Positions 1 through 7,937 of a stretch of 64,000 nucleotides of DNA are shown piece after piece. The stretch comes from Plantactinospora endophytica (GTDB taxonomy: Bacteria > Actinomycetota > Actinomycetes > Mycobacteriales > Micromonosporaceae). Below the pieces are notes generated by a model that saw only the letters and a program-made list of their open reading frames with translations, made no database searches and was not told the origin of the DNA. Position numbers and translations under genes: made by a program. Location of the stretch: contig NZ_BONW01000022.1 of NCBI RefSeq assembly GCF_016862915.1, positions 62,001 to 126,000 on the forward strand, written 5' to 3'. The number at the start of each line of letters is the position of its first letter. Positions within the stretch are counted from its first letter, which is position 1.

Positions 1-128
1 TAGAGGAACGCGATGAACGCGGCCACACCGATCAGCCGCTGCCAGGGCGGCAGTGCGGCCCAGCGGTCGGCGATCCCGTTCAGCGCGGCACGGCGACGGG
101 CCTCGGTGGCCCGGACCTTGTCCATCAT
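1..128 (-). CDS. livM: LivM branched-chain amino acid ABC permease, N-terminal fragment
   Basis: Only the first 42 or so codons are inside the window and the gene runs off the left edge. The minus-strand ATG at 128-126 overlaps the TGA of livH (127-125) in an ATGA arrangement, the usual sign of translational coupling in one operon. The fragment starts MMDKVRATEARRRAAL and reaches a hydrophobic run (LIGVAAFIAFL), as expected for the first membrane segment. Identity rests mainly on position: LivM follows LivH in the usual order of this importer. LivH and LivM form the membrane channel for leucine, isoleucine, valine or related amides. The ATPase genes livG and livF would lie further left. Confidence 0.75.
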   Translation of the reverse strand, partial: MMDKVRATEARRRAALNGIADRWAALPPWQRLIGVAAFIAFL

Positions 129-1123
129 GCGCGGGCCCTCCCCAGCGACTCGCCGAGCAGACCGGTCGGCCGGAACATCAGCACGACGATGAGCACCACG
201 AACGCCACCACGTCCTCCCAGGCCGAGGTGTAGAGCGTGGCGGCGTAGACCTCGACCAGGCCGAGGAAGAGGCCGCCGAGCAGGGCGCCCCGGAGGTTGC
301 CGATGCCACCCAGCACCGCGGCGGTGAACGCCTTGAGGCCGAGGACGAAGCCGAGACTGCTCTGGGTGAAGCCGAAGCGGACGCTCCAGAGCAGCGCCGC
401 GGCGCCGGCCATCACCCCGCCAAGCACGAAGATGAGCATGATGACCCGGTCCTGGTTCACCCCCATCAGGGCGGCCGTCTCCGGGTTCTGGGCCACCGCG
501 CGGACACCGCGGCCGTACCGGGTGCGGTTGATGAACCAGTCCAGCGCGGCCATCATCAGCAGGGCGGAGACGAAGACGATCGCCTGTACGTTGGTGATCG
601 CCGTGTCGCCGATGGTGATCAGCGCCTTCTGCTCGATCAGCGTCGGCATGCCGACGATCTGGCGCTCCCGCCCGAACAGCGTCGGGAAGACACCGCCGAC
701 GAGGCGCGGCAGCAGCAGACCGAGGATCTCCACCAGCACCAGCGACAGCCCGATCGCCGTGATCAGGAAGACCAGTGGCGGCGCGTTGCGCTTACGCAGC
801 GGTTTGTACGCGATGCGTTCGAGTGCCAGCGCGGTGCCGCCGGAGGCGACCGCAGCGGCGACCAGGCCGATGAGCAGGAAGAGGATCGCCTGCCCGGCGC
901 CGGGGTTGTCCTGCAACCCGAACGCGGTCCACGCGCCGAGGACCGCGAAGGTGCCCACCACGAAGACCTCGGAGTGGGCGAAGTTGATCAGCCGGAGTAC
1001 GCCGTAGACCAGGGTGTAACCGAGGGCGATCAACGCGTAGATCGCGCCCTTGGAGAGACCGTCGACGGTGTGCTGGCCGAAGTGGCCGAATAGTTCGTCG
1101 AAGTTCACAAAAGCTCCTTGCAT
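125..1123 (-). CDS. livH: LivH-type branched-chain amino acid ABC transporter permease
   Basis: This is a 332-residue inner-membrane permease of a high-affinity branched-chain amino acid importer. Near the N-terminus it has the family stretch GLSKGAIYALIALGYTLVYG followed by LRLINFAHSEVF, typical of LivH. About eight hydrophobic segments cover the rest, and the loop with AVAQNPETAALMGVNQDRV matches the ATPase-contacting EAA-like loop. Length is normal for the family. It lies 47 bases downstream of the binding-protein gene and overlaps livM by four bases, so the three form one minus-strand operon. The transported solute cannot be read from the permease alone. Confidence 0.93.
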   Translation of the reverse strand: MQGAFVNFDELFGHFGQHTVDGLSKGAIYALIALGYTLVYGVLRLINFAHSEVFVVGTFAVLGAWTAFGLQDNPGAGQAILFLLIGLVAAAVASGGTALALERIAYKPLRKRNAPPLVFLITAIGLSLVLVEILGLLLPRLVGGVFPTLFGRERQIVGMPTLIEQKALITIGDTAITNVQAIVFVSALLMMAALDWFINRTRYGRGVRAVAQNPETAALMGVNQDRVIMLIFVLGGVMAGAAALLWSVRFGFTQSSLGFVLGLKAFTAAVLGGIGNLRGALLGGLFLGLVEVYAATLYTSAWEDVVAFVVLIVVLMFRPTGLLGESLGRARA

Positions 1124-1170
1124 CGAGCGCGGCCGGGGGGATCACCCCCGGCCGCCCTCAAAGAACCAGG

Positions 1171-2319
1171 TCAGCTGACTTTGAGCTCCTGCAACGCGGT
1201 GATCTGCTTGTTCTTCACCTCGTACGCCCAGATCACGACCTTGGTCGGGTCGACGTCACCCTTGGCGTCGAACTTGATGTACTTCGACACGCCCTGCTTG
1301 TCGTAGGACTTCACGAACGCCAGGATGTCGGCCCGGGTCTGCTTGCCGGCGTCGAACGCGTCCAGGTAGACCTTGGCACCGTCGTAGCCCTCCGCGCCGT
1401 ACGAACCCGGCGCGATGTTGTATTCCTTCTGGTAGTCCGCCGCGAAGGTGCCGCCGGCCTTGTCGGCCGGAAGGCACGGGCAGGTGATGATGGCGCCCTC
1501 GGCACCGCCCGCCGCACCCTCGGGGAAGGCCGGGTCGTAGAGACCGTCCGGGCCGATGAACTTGGCGGTCACGCCTGCGGCGCGCATCTGCCGGACCAGC
1601 GGAGCGGCCTCACGGGTGTAGCCGCCGTAGAACAGGTAGTCGGCGCTGCTGCTCTTGATCTTGGAGACGGTGGCGTCGAACTGCGACTGCCGCTCCTGGA
1701 TCTTGTCGGTAGCCACCACCAGCGGGCCGAGCGCCTTGCCCAGCTCGGCGGTGATGCCCGCGCCGTACGCGCTGCCGTCGTCGACGACGAAGACCTTCTG
1801 CGCGCTCTGGGCCTTGAGGTAGGTCGCCACCGCGGCGGCCTGGGTGCCGTCGTGACCGACGACCCGGAAGAAGGACGTGTTGCCCTTCTGGGTCAGGTCG
1901 ATCCGGGTGGCCGAGGGGCTCACCATCGCCAGGCCGGCGGCCTGGTAGACCGGCATCGTCGCGTCGCTCTCACCGGAGAAGTGCCCGCCGATCACGCCGA
2001 GGAACGACGCGTCGCCGGCGATCTGGCTGGCGAACGGGGTGGCAACGGCGGGGTCGCCCTGGGTGTCGAACTCCTGCAGGGTGACCTTGCAGTCCGGCTT
2101 CGCCGCGTTGTGCTGCTTGACGGCGAGCTTGGCGCCGTTCAGCGACGGGATCACCAGGCCCGCGTTGTCGCCGGTGAACGCGCCGAAGATCGCGATCTTG
2201 CCGCCACAGGCCTCAGCCTCGGTGCTGCCACCGTCACCCGCGTCCTGGCAGCCGGCCGCGGCAACCATGACCGCCGCCAGGGCGGTGGTGCTCAGCGCCC
2301 GTACATACTTACGCCTCAC
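1171..2319 (-). CDS. Branched-chain amino acid ABC transporter substrate-binding lipoprotein (LivJ/LivK type)
   Basis: A 382-residue extracellular binding protein of the periplasmic-binding-protein type I fold. The signal peptide ends in lipobox VAAAGC with the lipid-modified Cys at 24. The mature part begins with GGKIAIFGAFTGDNAG, the family start motif, and contains GGHFSGESDATMPVYQAAG, typical of receptor-like ligand-binding proteins. The GTG start at 2319 is chosen because GAGGAGG lies ten bases upstream; an ATG slightly downstream is out of frame. It heads the liv operon. The 285 bases upstream hold no recognised gene and should carry the promoter. Ligand: leucine, isoleucine or valine by family, not proven here. 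Confidence 0.92.
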   Translation of the reverse strand: MRRKYVRALSTTALAAVMVAAAGCQDAGDGGSTEAEACGGKIAIFGAFTGDNAGLVIPSLNGAKLAVKQHNAAKPDCKVTLQEFDTQGDPAVATPFASQIAGDASFLGVIGGHFSGESDATMPVYQAAGLAMVSPSATRIDLTQKGNTSFFRVVGHDGTQAAAVATYLKAQSAQKVFVVDDGSAYGAGITAELGKALGPLVVATDKIQERQSQFDATVSKIKSSSADYLFYGGYTREAAPLVRQMRAAGVTAKFIGPDGLYDPAFPEGAAGGAEGAIITCPCLPADKAGGTFAADYQKEYNIAPGSYGAEGYDGAKVYLDAFDAGKQTRADILAFVKSYDKQGVSKYIKFDAKGDVDPTKVVIWAYEVKNKQITALQELKVS

Positions 2320-2604
2320 GGCTCCTTGACCTCCTCAAGATACAGGCGACGATGTCCTGGTGACGGGTGTGCCGGGGAACGGCGCACCCACCGCCGGACG
2401 GATACCGCCCACCTGCGTTACGGCTCGTGATGGCGGAGCGTACCGAGGCTTATTCGGTCAGGAAAGGTCTGGGGGCCGGGCTTGCCAAACCGTTACGAAC
2501 ACGTGCACGCCTTTGACCACAGCCGTAACAAGTGAGTCCGGCTACGCCCCTTATCCGACCTGCTGTCCGATCTTGGTCGACGGCCTCGGAACGGTGGGCC
2601 GGAG

Positions 2605-3780
2605 TCACGTCCCGGAGGTCAGCCGGGTCGCCCAGACCGCACCCTCGCGGCCGTCGTCGACGGTCAGCAGCACCCGGTCGCCGACGGCGAGGACACTGAC
2701 GTCCCGGTCCGCGCCGGCCGGTACCGGCGTGGGCGTGGTCACCGGCCGCCAGCTCCGGCCGCCGTCGGTGCCGGACCAGAGGGAGTACGTCGCGCCGTCC
2801 GAGACGACGGCGAGCAGCCGGTCACCGGCCACGGTCAGTGCGCCGACCGCCGGAGCACCGGCGGAACCGTGCGCGCCGAACCCGCCGACCCGCTCCCAGC
2901 CGTCCGCACCGCGCCGCCACACCCCGAACTCGCGCCCCCGCAGCCCCACCGCCACCGGTGTGCCGTCCCACACCACGACCCGCTGGAGTTCCTCGTAGTC
3001 GCCGGTCGCCGGCACCGTCTCCCGCTGCCAGGTGCGGCCGTCCGGCGAGGTCCAGGCGAGCGGGTCCCGGTCGATTCGGCCACCGGTCGGCAGGATCCCG
3101 CCGACCATCAGCCAGCCCTGCGCGGTGGCCGTGGCGTCGAAGCCCCAGGTCGTACCCCGGCCGTCGGTGGCCAGTTCCGGCACGCCCTCCATGATCTCGA
3201 ACTCCGCCGCGTCCGGGGAGACCCAGGACGCCACCCCGCTGGACCGGTTACCGGTGATCAGGTAGCCCCGGTCACCCGAGGCCAGCCGGGCGACGTTGAC
3301 CGCCGTCGGGCCGCCGTACAGCTCGAACCGGGCCTCGACCTCGACCAGGGAGCCGTCCGGACGCTGCCGCCAACTGCTCGCCCGGGGGTTGCCGTGCGCG
3401 CCGCCCGGCTTGTCGCCGAGGATCGCGACCCGGCCGTCCCGGCAGGCCGCCGAGTAGAGCACGCTGCGCCGCCCGTAGTAGCCCTTCGGCTCCAGCGACA
3501 TCGCCGTCCAGGTCGTCCCGTCGGTGCTGGTCCAGGCCGCCGGCCGGGTCTCACCCGCGCCGGCACCGACGCCGCCGACCACGTACCACCGGCCGTCGCA
3601 GCCGGTCACGTCCCGGACCATGGGTCGGCCGGGGGTGCCGGCCGGCGCGGGCAGGGCCAGCCGCTGCCACTGCGGCCGGACCGGCTCGGGCGCCGGCTCC
3701 GGCCCGGGGTCCTGGCAGCCGGCGGTGAGCAGCACGGCCGCGAGCAGCGTGGCGCCGATGCCACGTCGTCCGGGGAACAT
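2605..3780 (-). CDS. Secreted lipoprotein with Asp-box (sialidase-like) beta-propeller
   Basis: A 391-residue predicted lipoprotein. The start at 3780 gives a short signal peptide ending in LLTAGC (Cys 22); a longer frame upstream has no signal character. The mature protein carries repeated Asp-box motifs S/G-x-D-G-x-x-W (WTSTDGTTW, WTSPDGRTW, GTDGGRSW). These mark sialidase-like or BNR beta-propellers. The blade-like repeats and many tryptophans fit a six- or seven-bladed propeller. No catalytic Arg triad of true sialidases is evident, so a binding or scaffold role is as likely as an enzymatic one. It lies between the ANTAR regulator and the liv operon on the same strand. Function unknown. 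Confidence 0.8.
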   Translation of the reverse strand: MFPGRRGIGATLLAAVLLTAGCQDPGPEPAPEPVRPQWQRLALPAPAGTPGRPMVRDVTGCDGRWYVVGGVGAGAGETRPAAWTSTDGTTWTAMSLEPKGYYGRRSVLYSAACRDGRVAILGDKPGGAHGNPRASSWRQRPDGSLVEVEARFELYGGPTAVNVARLASGDRGYLITGNRSSGVASWVSPDAAEFEIMEGVPELATDGRGTTWGFDATATAQGWLMVGGILPTGGRIDRDPLAWTSPDGRTWQRETVPATGDYEELQRVVVWDGTPVAVGLRGREFGVWRRGADGWERVGGFGAHGSAGAPAVGALTVAGDRLLAVVSDGATYSLWSGTDGGRSWRPVTTPTPVPAGADRDVSVLAVGDRVLLTVDDGREGAVWATRLTSGT

Positions 3781-3863
3781 CGGCCGAGTGTAAGCCCGGA
3801 GGACGACACCGAGGACCCCTCGATCGACTCCGGTGCGTGTGCCCGCCCGGCCCCGCGCGGAAG

Positions 3864-4481
3864 TCAGCCCGCCTCGGCGGGTTCCGCCCCGGTTCCCTCG
3901 GCCAGGATCCGCTCGGCCACCTCGCGCATCGTCATCCGGTGGTCCATCGCGGTGCGCTGGATCCACTTGAATGCCTGCGGCTCCGTCATCCCGTAGGTGG
4001 TCATCAGCGCGCCCTTGGCCCGCTCCACGGTCTTGCGGATCTCCAGGCGGTCGGTCAGGCCGGCCACCTCGGCCTCCAGCGCGGCGATCTCCGAGTAGCG
4101 CGAGAGGGCGATCTCGATCGCCGGCACCAGGTCGCTCTTCTGGAACGGCTTGACCAGGTACGCCATCGCGCCGGCCGCCCGGGCCCGCTCGACCAGGTCC
4201 CGCTGGCTGAACGCGGTGAGGATGACCACCGGGGCGATCCGCCCACCGGCGATCCGCTCCGCGGCGGCCAACCCATCCATGATGGGCATCTTGATGTCGA
4301 GGATGACGAGGTCGGGTTTCAACTCCTCGGCGAGGCGCACCGCGGTCTCGCCGTCGCCCGCCTCCCCCACCACGTCGTAGCCCTCCTCGACCAGCATCTC
4401 GGCCAGGTCCAGCCGGATGAGCGCCTCGTCCTCGGCGATCAACACCCGCCTACGCTCGGTACCAGCCTGACTGTCGGCCAC
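3864..4481 (-). CDS. pdtaR: ANTAR-domain response regulator (PdtaR-like)
   Basis: A 205-residue two-component regulator that should bind RNA and act as an antiterminator. The receiver domain (about 10-125) shows the acidic pocket EDE (17-19), the phospho-acceptor Asp 62 in LVILDIKMP, and Lys 111 in YLVKPF. A helical linker leads to a C-terminal ANTAR domain (about 135-190) with the conserved KTVERAKGALM and the aromatic-alanine spacing of RNA-binding ANTAR helices. Size and architecture match PdtaR (Rv1626) of Mycobacterium, which is paired with the histidine kinase PdtaS. No kinase gene is adjacent here. A GC-rich hairpin lies in its presumed leader. Gene symbol assigned by architecture. Confidence 0.9.
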   Translation of the reverse strand: MADSQAGTERRRVLIAEDEALIRLDLAEMLVEEGYDVVGEAGDGETAVRLAEELKPDLVILDIKMPIMDGLAAAERIAGGRIAPVVILTAFSQRDLVERARAAGAMAYLVKPFQKSDLVPAIEIALSRYSEIAALEAEVAGLTDRLEIRKTVERAKGALMTTYGMTEPQAFKWIQRTAMDHRMTMREVAERILAEGTGAEPAEAG

Positions 4482-4506
4482 GAGCCCCTACCCCCAACTA
4501 CATTCC

Positions 4507-4530
4507 CGACACCCGCCCAGCCGGGTGTCG
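4507..4530. other. Nine-bp hairpin between the ANTAR gene and the tRNA
   Basis: CGACACCCG (4507-4515) and CGGGTGTCG (4522-4530) form a perfect nine-pair stem with a six-base loop. It sits 26 bases upstream of the ANTAR ORF start, in the likely 5' leader of that gene, and 38 bases before the tRNA on the other strand. There is no T tract, so it is not a typical terminator. ANTAR proteins act on paired hairpins; only one is clear here, so autoregulation is speculative. Confidence 0.45.
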
Positions 4531-4567
4531 CCGCCCTCAGCGTAGTGGGTAGTCTTATCGACGCCAG

Positions 4568-4643
4568 GCCCCTGTAGCCCAACGGCAGAGGCGCGATTCT
4601 CAAAAGATCGACAGTGTGGGTTCGAATCCCACCGGGGGCACCA
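4568..4643 (+). tRNA. tRNA with CAA (Leu) anticodon and a short variable loop
   Basis: A full cloverleaf can be drawn. The acceptor stem is GCCCCTG (4568-4574) with CGGGGGC (4633-4639). The D stem is GCC/GGC with a ten-base loop. The anticodon stem CGATT/GATCG encloses loop CTCAAAA, giving anticodon CAA at 4601-4603 after T33 and before A37. The T arm is GTGGG-TTCGAAT-CCCAC (4616-4632), the discriminator base is A (4640), and CCA is encoded (4641-4643). CAA reads leucine codon UUG, and A73 fits leucine. However, the variable region is only ACAGT (five bases), whereas standard bacterial tRNA-Leu has a long extra arm. Identity as Leu is therefore by anticodon only. Confidence 0.85.
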
Positions 4644-4996
4644 CCAACCGGCGATCGCCGGGATTGCCGACATTCGGCCACCGATTGTTTCCGCTGCCTG
4701 TCCTTGTCGCGGCAGCGGTCCGCGACCGATCCTCCGACGGCCGGGTACGGGTACGGCGTCGACCAGCCAGGGCAGTGCTGATCTTGTGCGGGTCCGCCGG
4801 CCCGGTGTCCGCCCGGGTACGGCTTTCGTAGCGACCTTTCGCCGGGACAGCGCCGACCGTTCACCCACGCGTCGCCTTTTCCCCTGGCCAGAGCACCGGG
4901 CCCGGGCATGATGGCCGCCGGGTGCCGCCGGGGAGGACCCGCATTGGCGGAGCTCCACCGGCCGGGCACCGACCGGGTATGTCTAAGGAGAGAAAA
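4644..4996. other. 353-base gap after the tRNA
   Basis: No coding frame here looks real. The stretch contains the 3' flank of the tRNA and the upstream region of the ABC importer at 4997. The only clear site is the AAGGAG ribosome binding site at 4985-4990. No direct repeat of the tRNA 3' end was seen. Confidence 0.6.
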
Positions 4997-6127
4997 GTGC
5001 GATACGCGGTTGCCCGTACGGTCGCGGTGCTCGCGGCGTCGGTCGGGCTGGTAAGCATGGCCGCCTGCGCGCCGCCGGAGAAGGCGGGCGCGGAGACGGG
5101 AAGCGGCGCGGCCACCGCCACCAGCGCCGCAGACCTGGGCGGGTTCGACAAGCTCGTCGAGGCGGCCAGGAAGGAAGGGCAGCTCAACGTCATCGCGCTG
5201 CCGCCGGACTGGGCCAACTACGGCGAGATCATCAAGACCTTCGGCGAGAAGTACGGCATCAAGGTCAACTCCGCCCAGCCGGACGCCGCCAGCCAGGACG
5301 AGATCAACGCGGCGAACCAGCTCAAGGGGCAGAGCGTCGCCCCGGACGTCTTCGACCTCGGCGACGCGGTGGCCCGGGCGAACGTGCCGATGTTCGCGCC
5401 GTACAAGGTGCAGACCTTCGACGAGATCCCGGCCGCGCTCAAGGCGACCGACGGCGCCTGGGTCAACGACTACGGCGGCTACATGTCGATCGGCTTCGAC
5501 GCCGGCAAGGTACCCGCCCCACAGAGCCTGACCGACCTGCTGAAGCCCGAGTACAAGGGCAAGGTGGCGCTGAACGGCGACCCGACCCAGGCCGGTGCGG
5601 CGTTCAGCGGAGTGGTGATGGCGGCGCTCGGCAACGGCGGCTCGGCCGACGACATCGGCAAGGGTGTCGACTTCTTCGCCCAGCTCAAGAAGGCCGGCAA
5701 CTTCCTGCCGGTCGACCCGACCCCGGCCACCATCGAGTCCGGGCAGACCCCGGTCGTGATCGATTGGGACTACCTGAACGTCGCGCAGGGCGCCAAGCTC
5801 CAGGGCAAGGCGGACTGGAAGACCGTGGTGCCGCAGGGCGCGGTGGTCGGCTCGTACTACGTACAGGCGATCAACAAAGACGCGCCGCACCCGGCGGCGG
5901 CCCGGCTCTGGCAGGAGTTCCTCTACTCCGACGAGGGGCAGAACCTCTGGCTGAAGGGTGGCGCCCGGCCGGTCCGGGCCGAGGCGATGGCGAAGGCCGG
6001 CACGATCGACAAGACCGCGTACGAGACCCTGCCGGCCACCACCGGCGAGCCGGTCTTCCTCACCGAGGCGCAGACCGCCAAGGCGAAGGAGACGCTGACG
6101 GCCAACTGGGCCAAGGCAGTCGGCTGA
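4997..6127 (+). CDS. ABC transporter substrate-binding lipoprotein (iron/polyamine/phosphonate class)
   Basis: A 376-residue extracellular binding protein of the type II (PotD/FbpA-like) class. The GTG at 4997 is chosen because AAGGAG lies six bases upstream; an in-frame ATG at 4979 would put that site inside the gene. The signal peptide ends in lipobox SMAAC (Cys 24). The mature part starts LGGFDKLVEAARKEGQLNVIALP, the usual opening of this family. The segment YGGYMSIGFDAGKVPAPQSL is the ligand-cleft region shared by Fe3+, thiamine, polyamine and aminoethylphosphonate binders. It heads a four-gene importer. The ligand cannot be told from sequence; no clustered tyrosines typical of iron binding are obvious. 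Confidence 0.88.
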   Translation: MRYAVARTVAVLAASVGLVSMAACAPPEKAGAETGSGAATATSAADLGGFDKLVEAARKEGQLNVIALPPDWANYGEIIKTFGEKYGIKVNSAQPDAASQDEINAANQLKGQSVAPDVFDLGDAVARANVPMFAPYKVQTFDEIPAALKATDGAWVNDYGGYMSIGFDAGKVPAPQSLTDLLKPEYKGKVALNGDPTQAGAAFSGVVMAALGNGGSADDIGKGVDFFAQLKKAGNFLPVDPTPATIESGQTPVVIDWDYLNVAQGAKLQGKADWKTVVPQGAVVGSYYVQAINKDAPHPAAARLWQEFLYSDEGQNLWLKGGARPVRAEAMAKAGTIDKTAYETLPATTGEPVFLTEAQTAKAKETLTANWAKAVG

Positions 6128-6134
6128 CCCGACG

Positions 6135-7046
6135 ATGGCGGTCGTGACAACCATGCCGGACCCCGGAGCGCAGGCTCCCGGGGTCCGGCCCCACCCGGCC
6201 CGGCGTCGGGTCAGGCTGCTCGGCGTCGTGCCGTTCTTCGGGTACGTCGGGATCTTCCTCGCCGTGCCGACCCTGGTGGTCGCGGTCGGCGCCGTGACCG
6301 GCGACGACGGCGGCTTCACGCTGGACAACCTCGCGCGGCTCGGCGACTCGTACGTCCTGGCGGCGTTCGGGCGCAGCATCCTGCTCTCCGCGGTCACCGC
6401 GCTGCTCGGCGCGGTGCTCGGCGCCCTGCTCGGGTACGCCCTGGTGACCGCCCGGCCGGACGGCCTGCTGCGCCGGGCGGTGACCGCCGCCTCCGGGGTA
6501 CTCGCCCAGTTCGGCGGGGTGACCCTGGCCTTCGCCTTCATCGCCACGATCGGGCTGAGCGGCTTCGTCACCGAGTTCCTGCGGGACCGGGTCGGGATCG
6601 ACATCTACGCCTCCGGCGTCTGGCTGTTCGAACTGCCCGGCCTGCTGCTGGTCTACGCCTACTTCCAGATCCCGCTGATGGTGATCGTGTTCCTGCCGGC
6701 GCTGGACGGCATCCGTCCACAGTGGCGGGAGGCGGCGGCCAGCCTCGGCGGCTCGACCTGGCAGTACTGGCGACTGGTCGGGATGCCGCTGCTCGCCCCG
6801 CCGTTCCTCGGCGGCACGCTGCTGCTGTTCGCCAACGCCTTCTCGGCGTACGCGACCGCGGCGGCGCTGGTCAGCCAGGGCAGCCCGATCGTGCCGTTGC
6901 AGATCCGGGGCGCACTCACCAGCGAGGTGGTACTCGGCCAGCAGAACCTCGGCAAGGCGATGGCGCTCGGCATGATCGTGGTGGTCGCCCTGGTGATGTG
7001 GCTCTACGCCCTGCTCCAGAAACGGAGTGCGAAATGGCTGGGCTGA
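6135..7046 (+). CDS. ABC transporter permease, first subunit (PotB-like)
   Basis: A 303-residue inner-membrane permease with about six membrane segments. The cytoplasmic EAA loop (WREAAASLGGSTWQYWRLVGMPLLAPP) is the ATPase contact site. A long Pro/Arg-rich N-terminus precedes the first membrane span (LLGVVPFFGYVGIFLAVPTL). It follows the binding-protein gene by seven bases, so it is in the same operon. With the second permease it should form the channel of the importer. Family placement (spermidine, Fe3+, thiamine or phosphonate type) is firm; the substrate is not. Confidence 0.9.
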   Translation: MAVVTTMPDPGAQAPGVRPHPARRRVRLLGVVPFFGYVGIFLAVPTLVVAVGAVTGDDGGFTLDNLARLGDSYVLAAFGRSILLSAVTALLGAVLGALLGYALVTARPDGLLRRAVTAASGVLAQFGGVTLAFAFIATIGLSGFVTEFLRDRVGIDIYASGVWLFELPGLLLVYAYFQIPLMVIVFLPALDGIRPQWREAAASLGGSTWQYWRLVGMPLLAPPFLGGTLLLFANAFSAYATAAALVSQGSPIVPLQIRGALTSEVVLGQQNLGKAMALGMIVVVALVMWLYALLQKRSAKWLG

Positions 7047-7125
7047 CGACGAGCGAGGGGTGCGCGGCCAGGCCGACGACGACCGGGGGAACGGCATGGC
7101 TGGGCTGACGGCATGGCTGGGGTGA
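7034..7125 (+). repeat. Duplicated ATGGCTGGGCTGACG element between the two permease genes
   Basis: ATGGCTGGGCTGACG occurs at 7034-7048, across the stop codon of the first permease, and again at 7096-7110. A third partial copy (ATGGCTGGGGTGA) starts at the ATG of the second permease at 7113. The first copy contains the TGA stop of the upstream gene. The 66-base spacer therefore looks like a duplication of a gene end. No good ribosome binding site precedes 7113, so the second permease may depend on coupling. Confidence 0.75.
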
Positions 7126-7937
7126 TCCGGCGCCGGGCGCGGCGGCAACGGCTGTTCCGCTGGGTCGTGCTCACCGTGCTCGGGATCTTCTTCCTGCTGC
7201 CGCTGGTCGCGATGCTGGAATTCACCACCCGGGGCGCGGGCGGCGGTTTCAGCGCCCACACCTGGCGACTGCTGGTCGACTGGCCGAAGCTGACCGAGAC
7301 CTACCCCGACCTCTCCACCGGGATCCGGGCCTCCTTCGGGCTGGTACTGCTCACCGTGGCGCTCACCCTGGTGCTGCTGGTGCCGACCGTGATCTGGGTA
7401 CGGCTGCGGCTGCCCCGGCTGCGCCGGCTGGTGGAGTTCCTCTGCCTGCTGCCGCTGACCATCCCGGCGATCGTGCTGGTGGTCGGGCTGGCCCCGGTCT
7501 ACGCCTGGGTCACCTACTTCCTCGGCGGTTCGCCGCTCACCCTCACCTTCGCGTACACGGTGCTGGTGCTGCCGTACGCGTACCGGTCCGTCGACGCGGG
7601 GCTGTCGGCGATCGACGTCCGTACCCTGGCCGAGGCGGCCCGGAGTCTCGGCGCCGGCTGGCCGACGGTGATCTGGCGGGTGGTGCTGCCGAACATCCGC
7701 TCCGCGGTGCTCTCCGCCGCCTTCCTCACCGTGGCCCTGGTACTCGGCGAGTTCACCATCGCCTCGCTGCTGAACCGGACCAACCTCCAGGTCGCGGTGA
7801 ACCTGCTCGGCAAGAGCAGCGCGACGATGTCGGTGGCGGTCTCGCTGGCGGCGCTGCTGCTCGCCTTCGTCCTGTTGCTGCTGCTCTCCCTCGTCGGTGA
7901 CGGCCGGCGCCGGACCCTGAAGAAGGAGATCTCGTGA
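7113..7937 (+). CDS. ABC transporter permease, second subunit (PotC-like)
   Basis: A 274-residue permease with about six membrane segments and the EAA loop DVRTLAEAARSLGAGWPTVIWR followed by VVLPNIRSAVLSAAF. It is the partner of the upstream permease. The start ATG at 7113 lies in a repeated element without a clear ribosome binding site. A start further inside would remove the basic N-terminal anchor (VIRRRARRQRLFRW), so 7113 is kept. Its stop overlaps the GTG of the ATPase gene by four bases (7934-7937), showing tight coupling. Confidence 0.9.
   Translation: MAGVIRRRARRQRLFRWVVLTVLGIFFLLPLVAMLEFTTRGAGGGFSAHTWRLLVDWPKLTETYPDLSTGIRASFGLVLLTVALTLVLLVPTVIWVRLRLPRLRRLVEFLCLLPLTIPAIVLVVGLAPVYAWVTYFLGGSPLTLTFAYTVLVLPYAYRSVDAGLSAIDVRTLAEAARSLGAGWPTVIWRVVLPNIRSAVLSAAFLTVALVLGEFTIASLLNRTNLQVAVNLLGKSSATMSVAVSLAALLLAFVLLLLLSLVGDGRRRTLKKEIS

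Noticed and set aside
2605-3780. The Asp-box lipoprotein as a true sialidase.
   Set aside because: Only Asp boxes are visible. The arginine triad, FRIP motif and Tyr/Glu pair of sialidases are not found.
4616-4643. Possible attachment site at the tRNA 3' end for an integrated element.
   Set aside because: No second copy of the T-arm/acceptor sequence, integrase, excisionase or conjugation gene was seen in the window.
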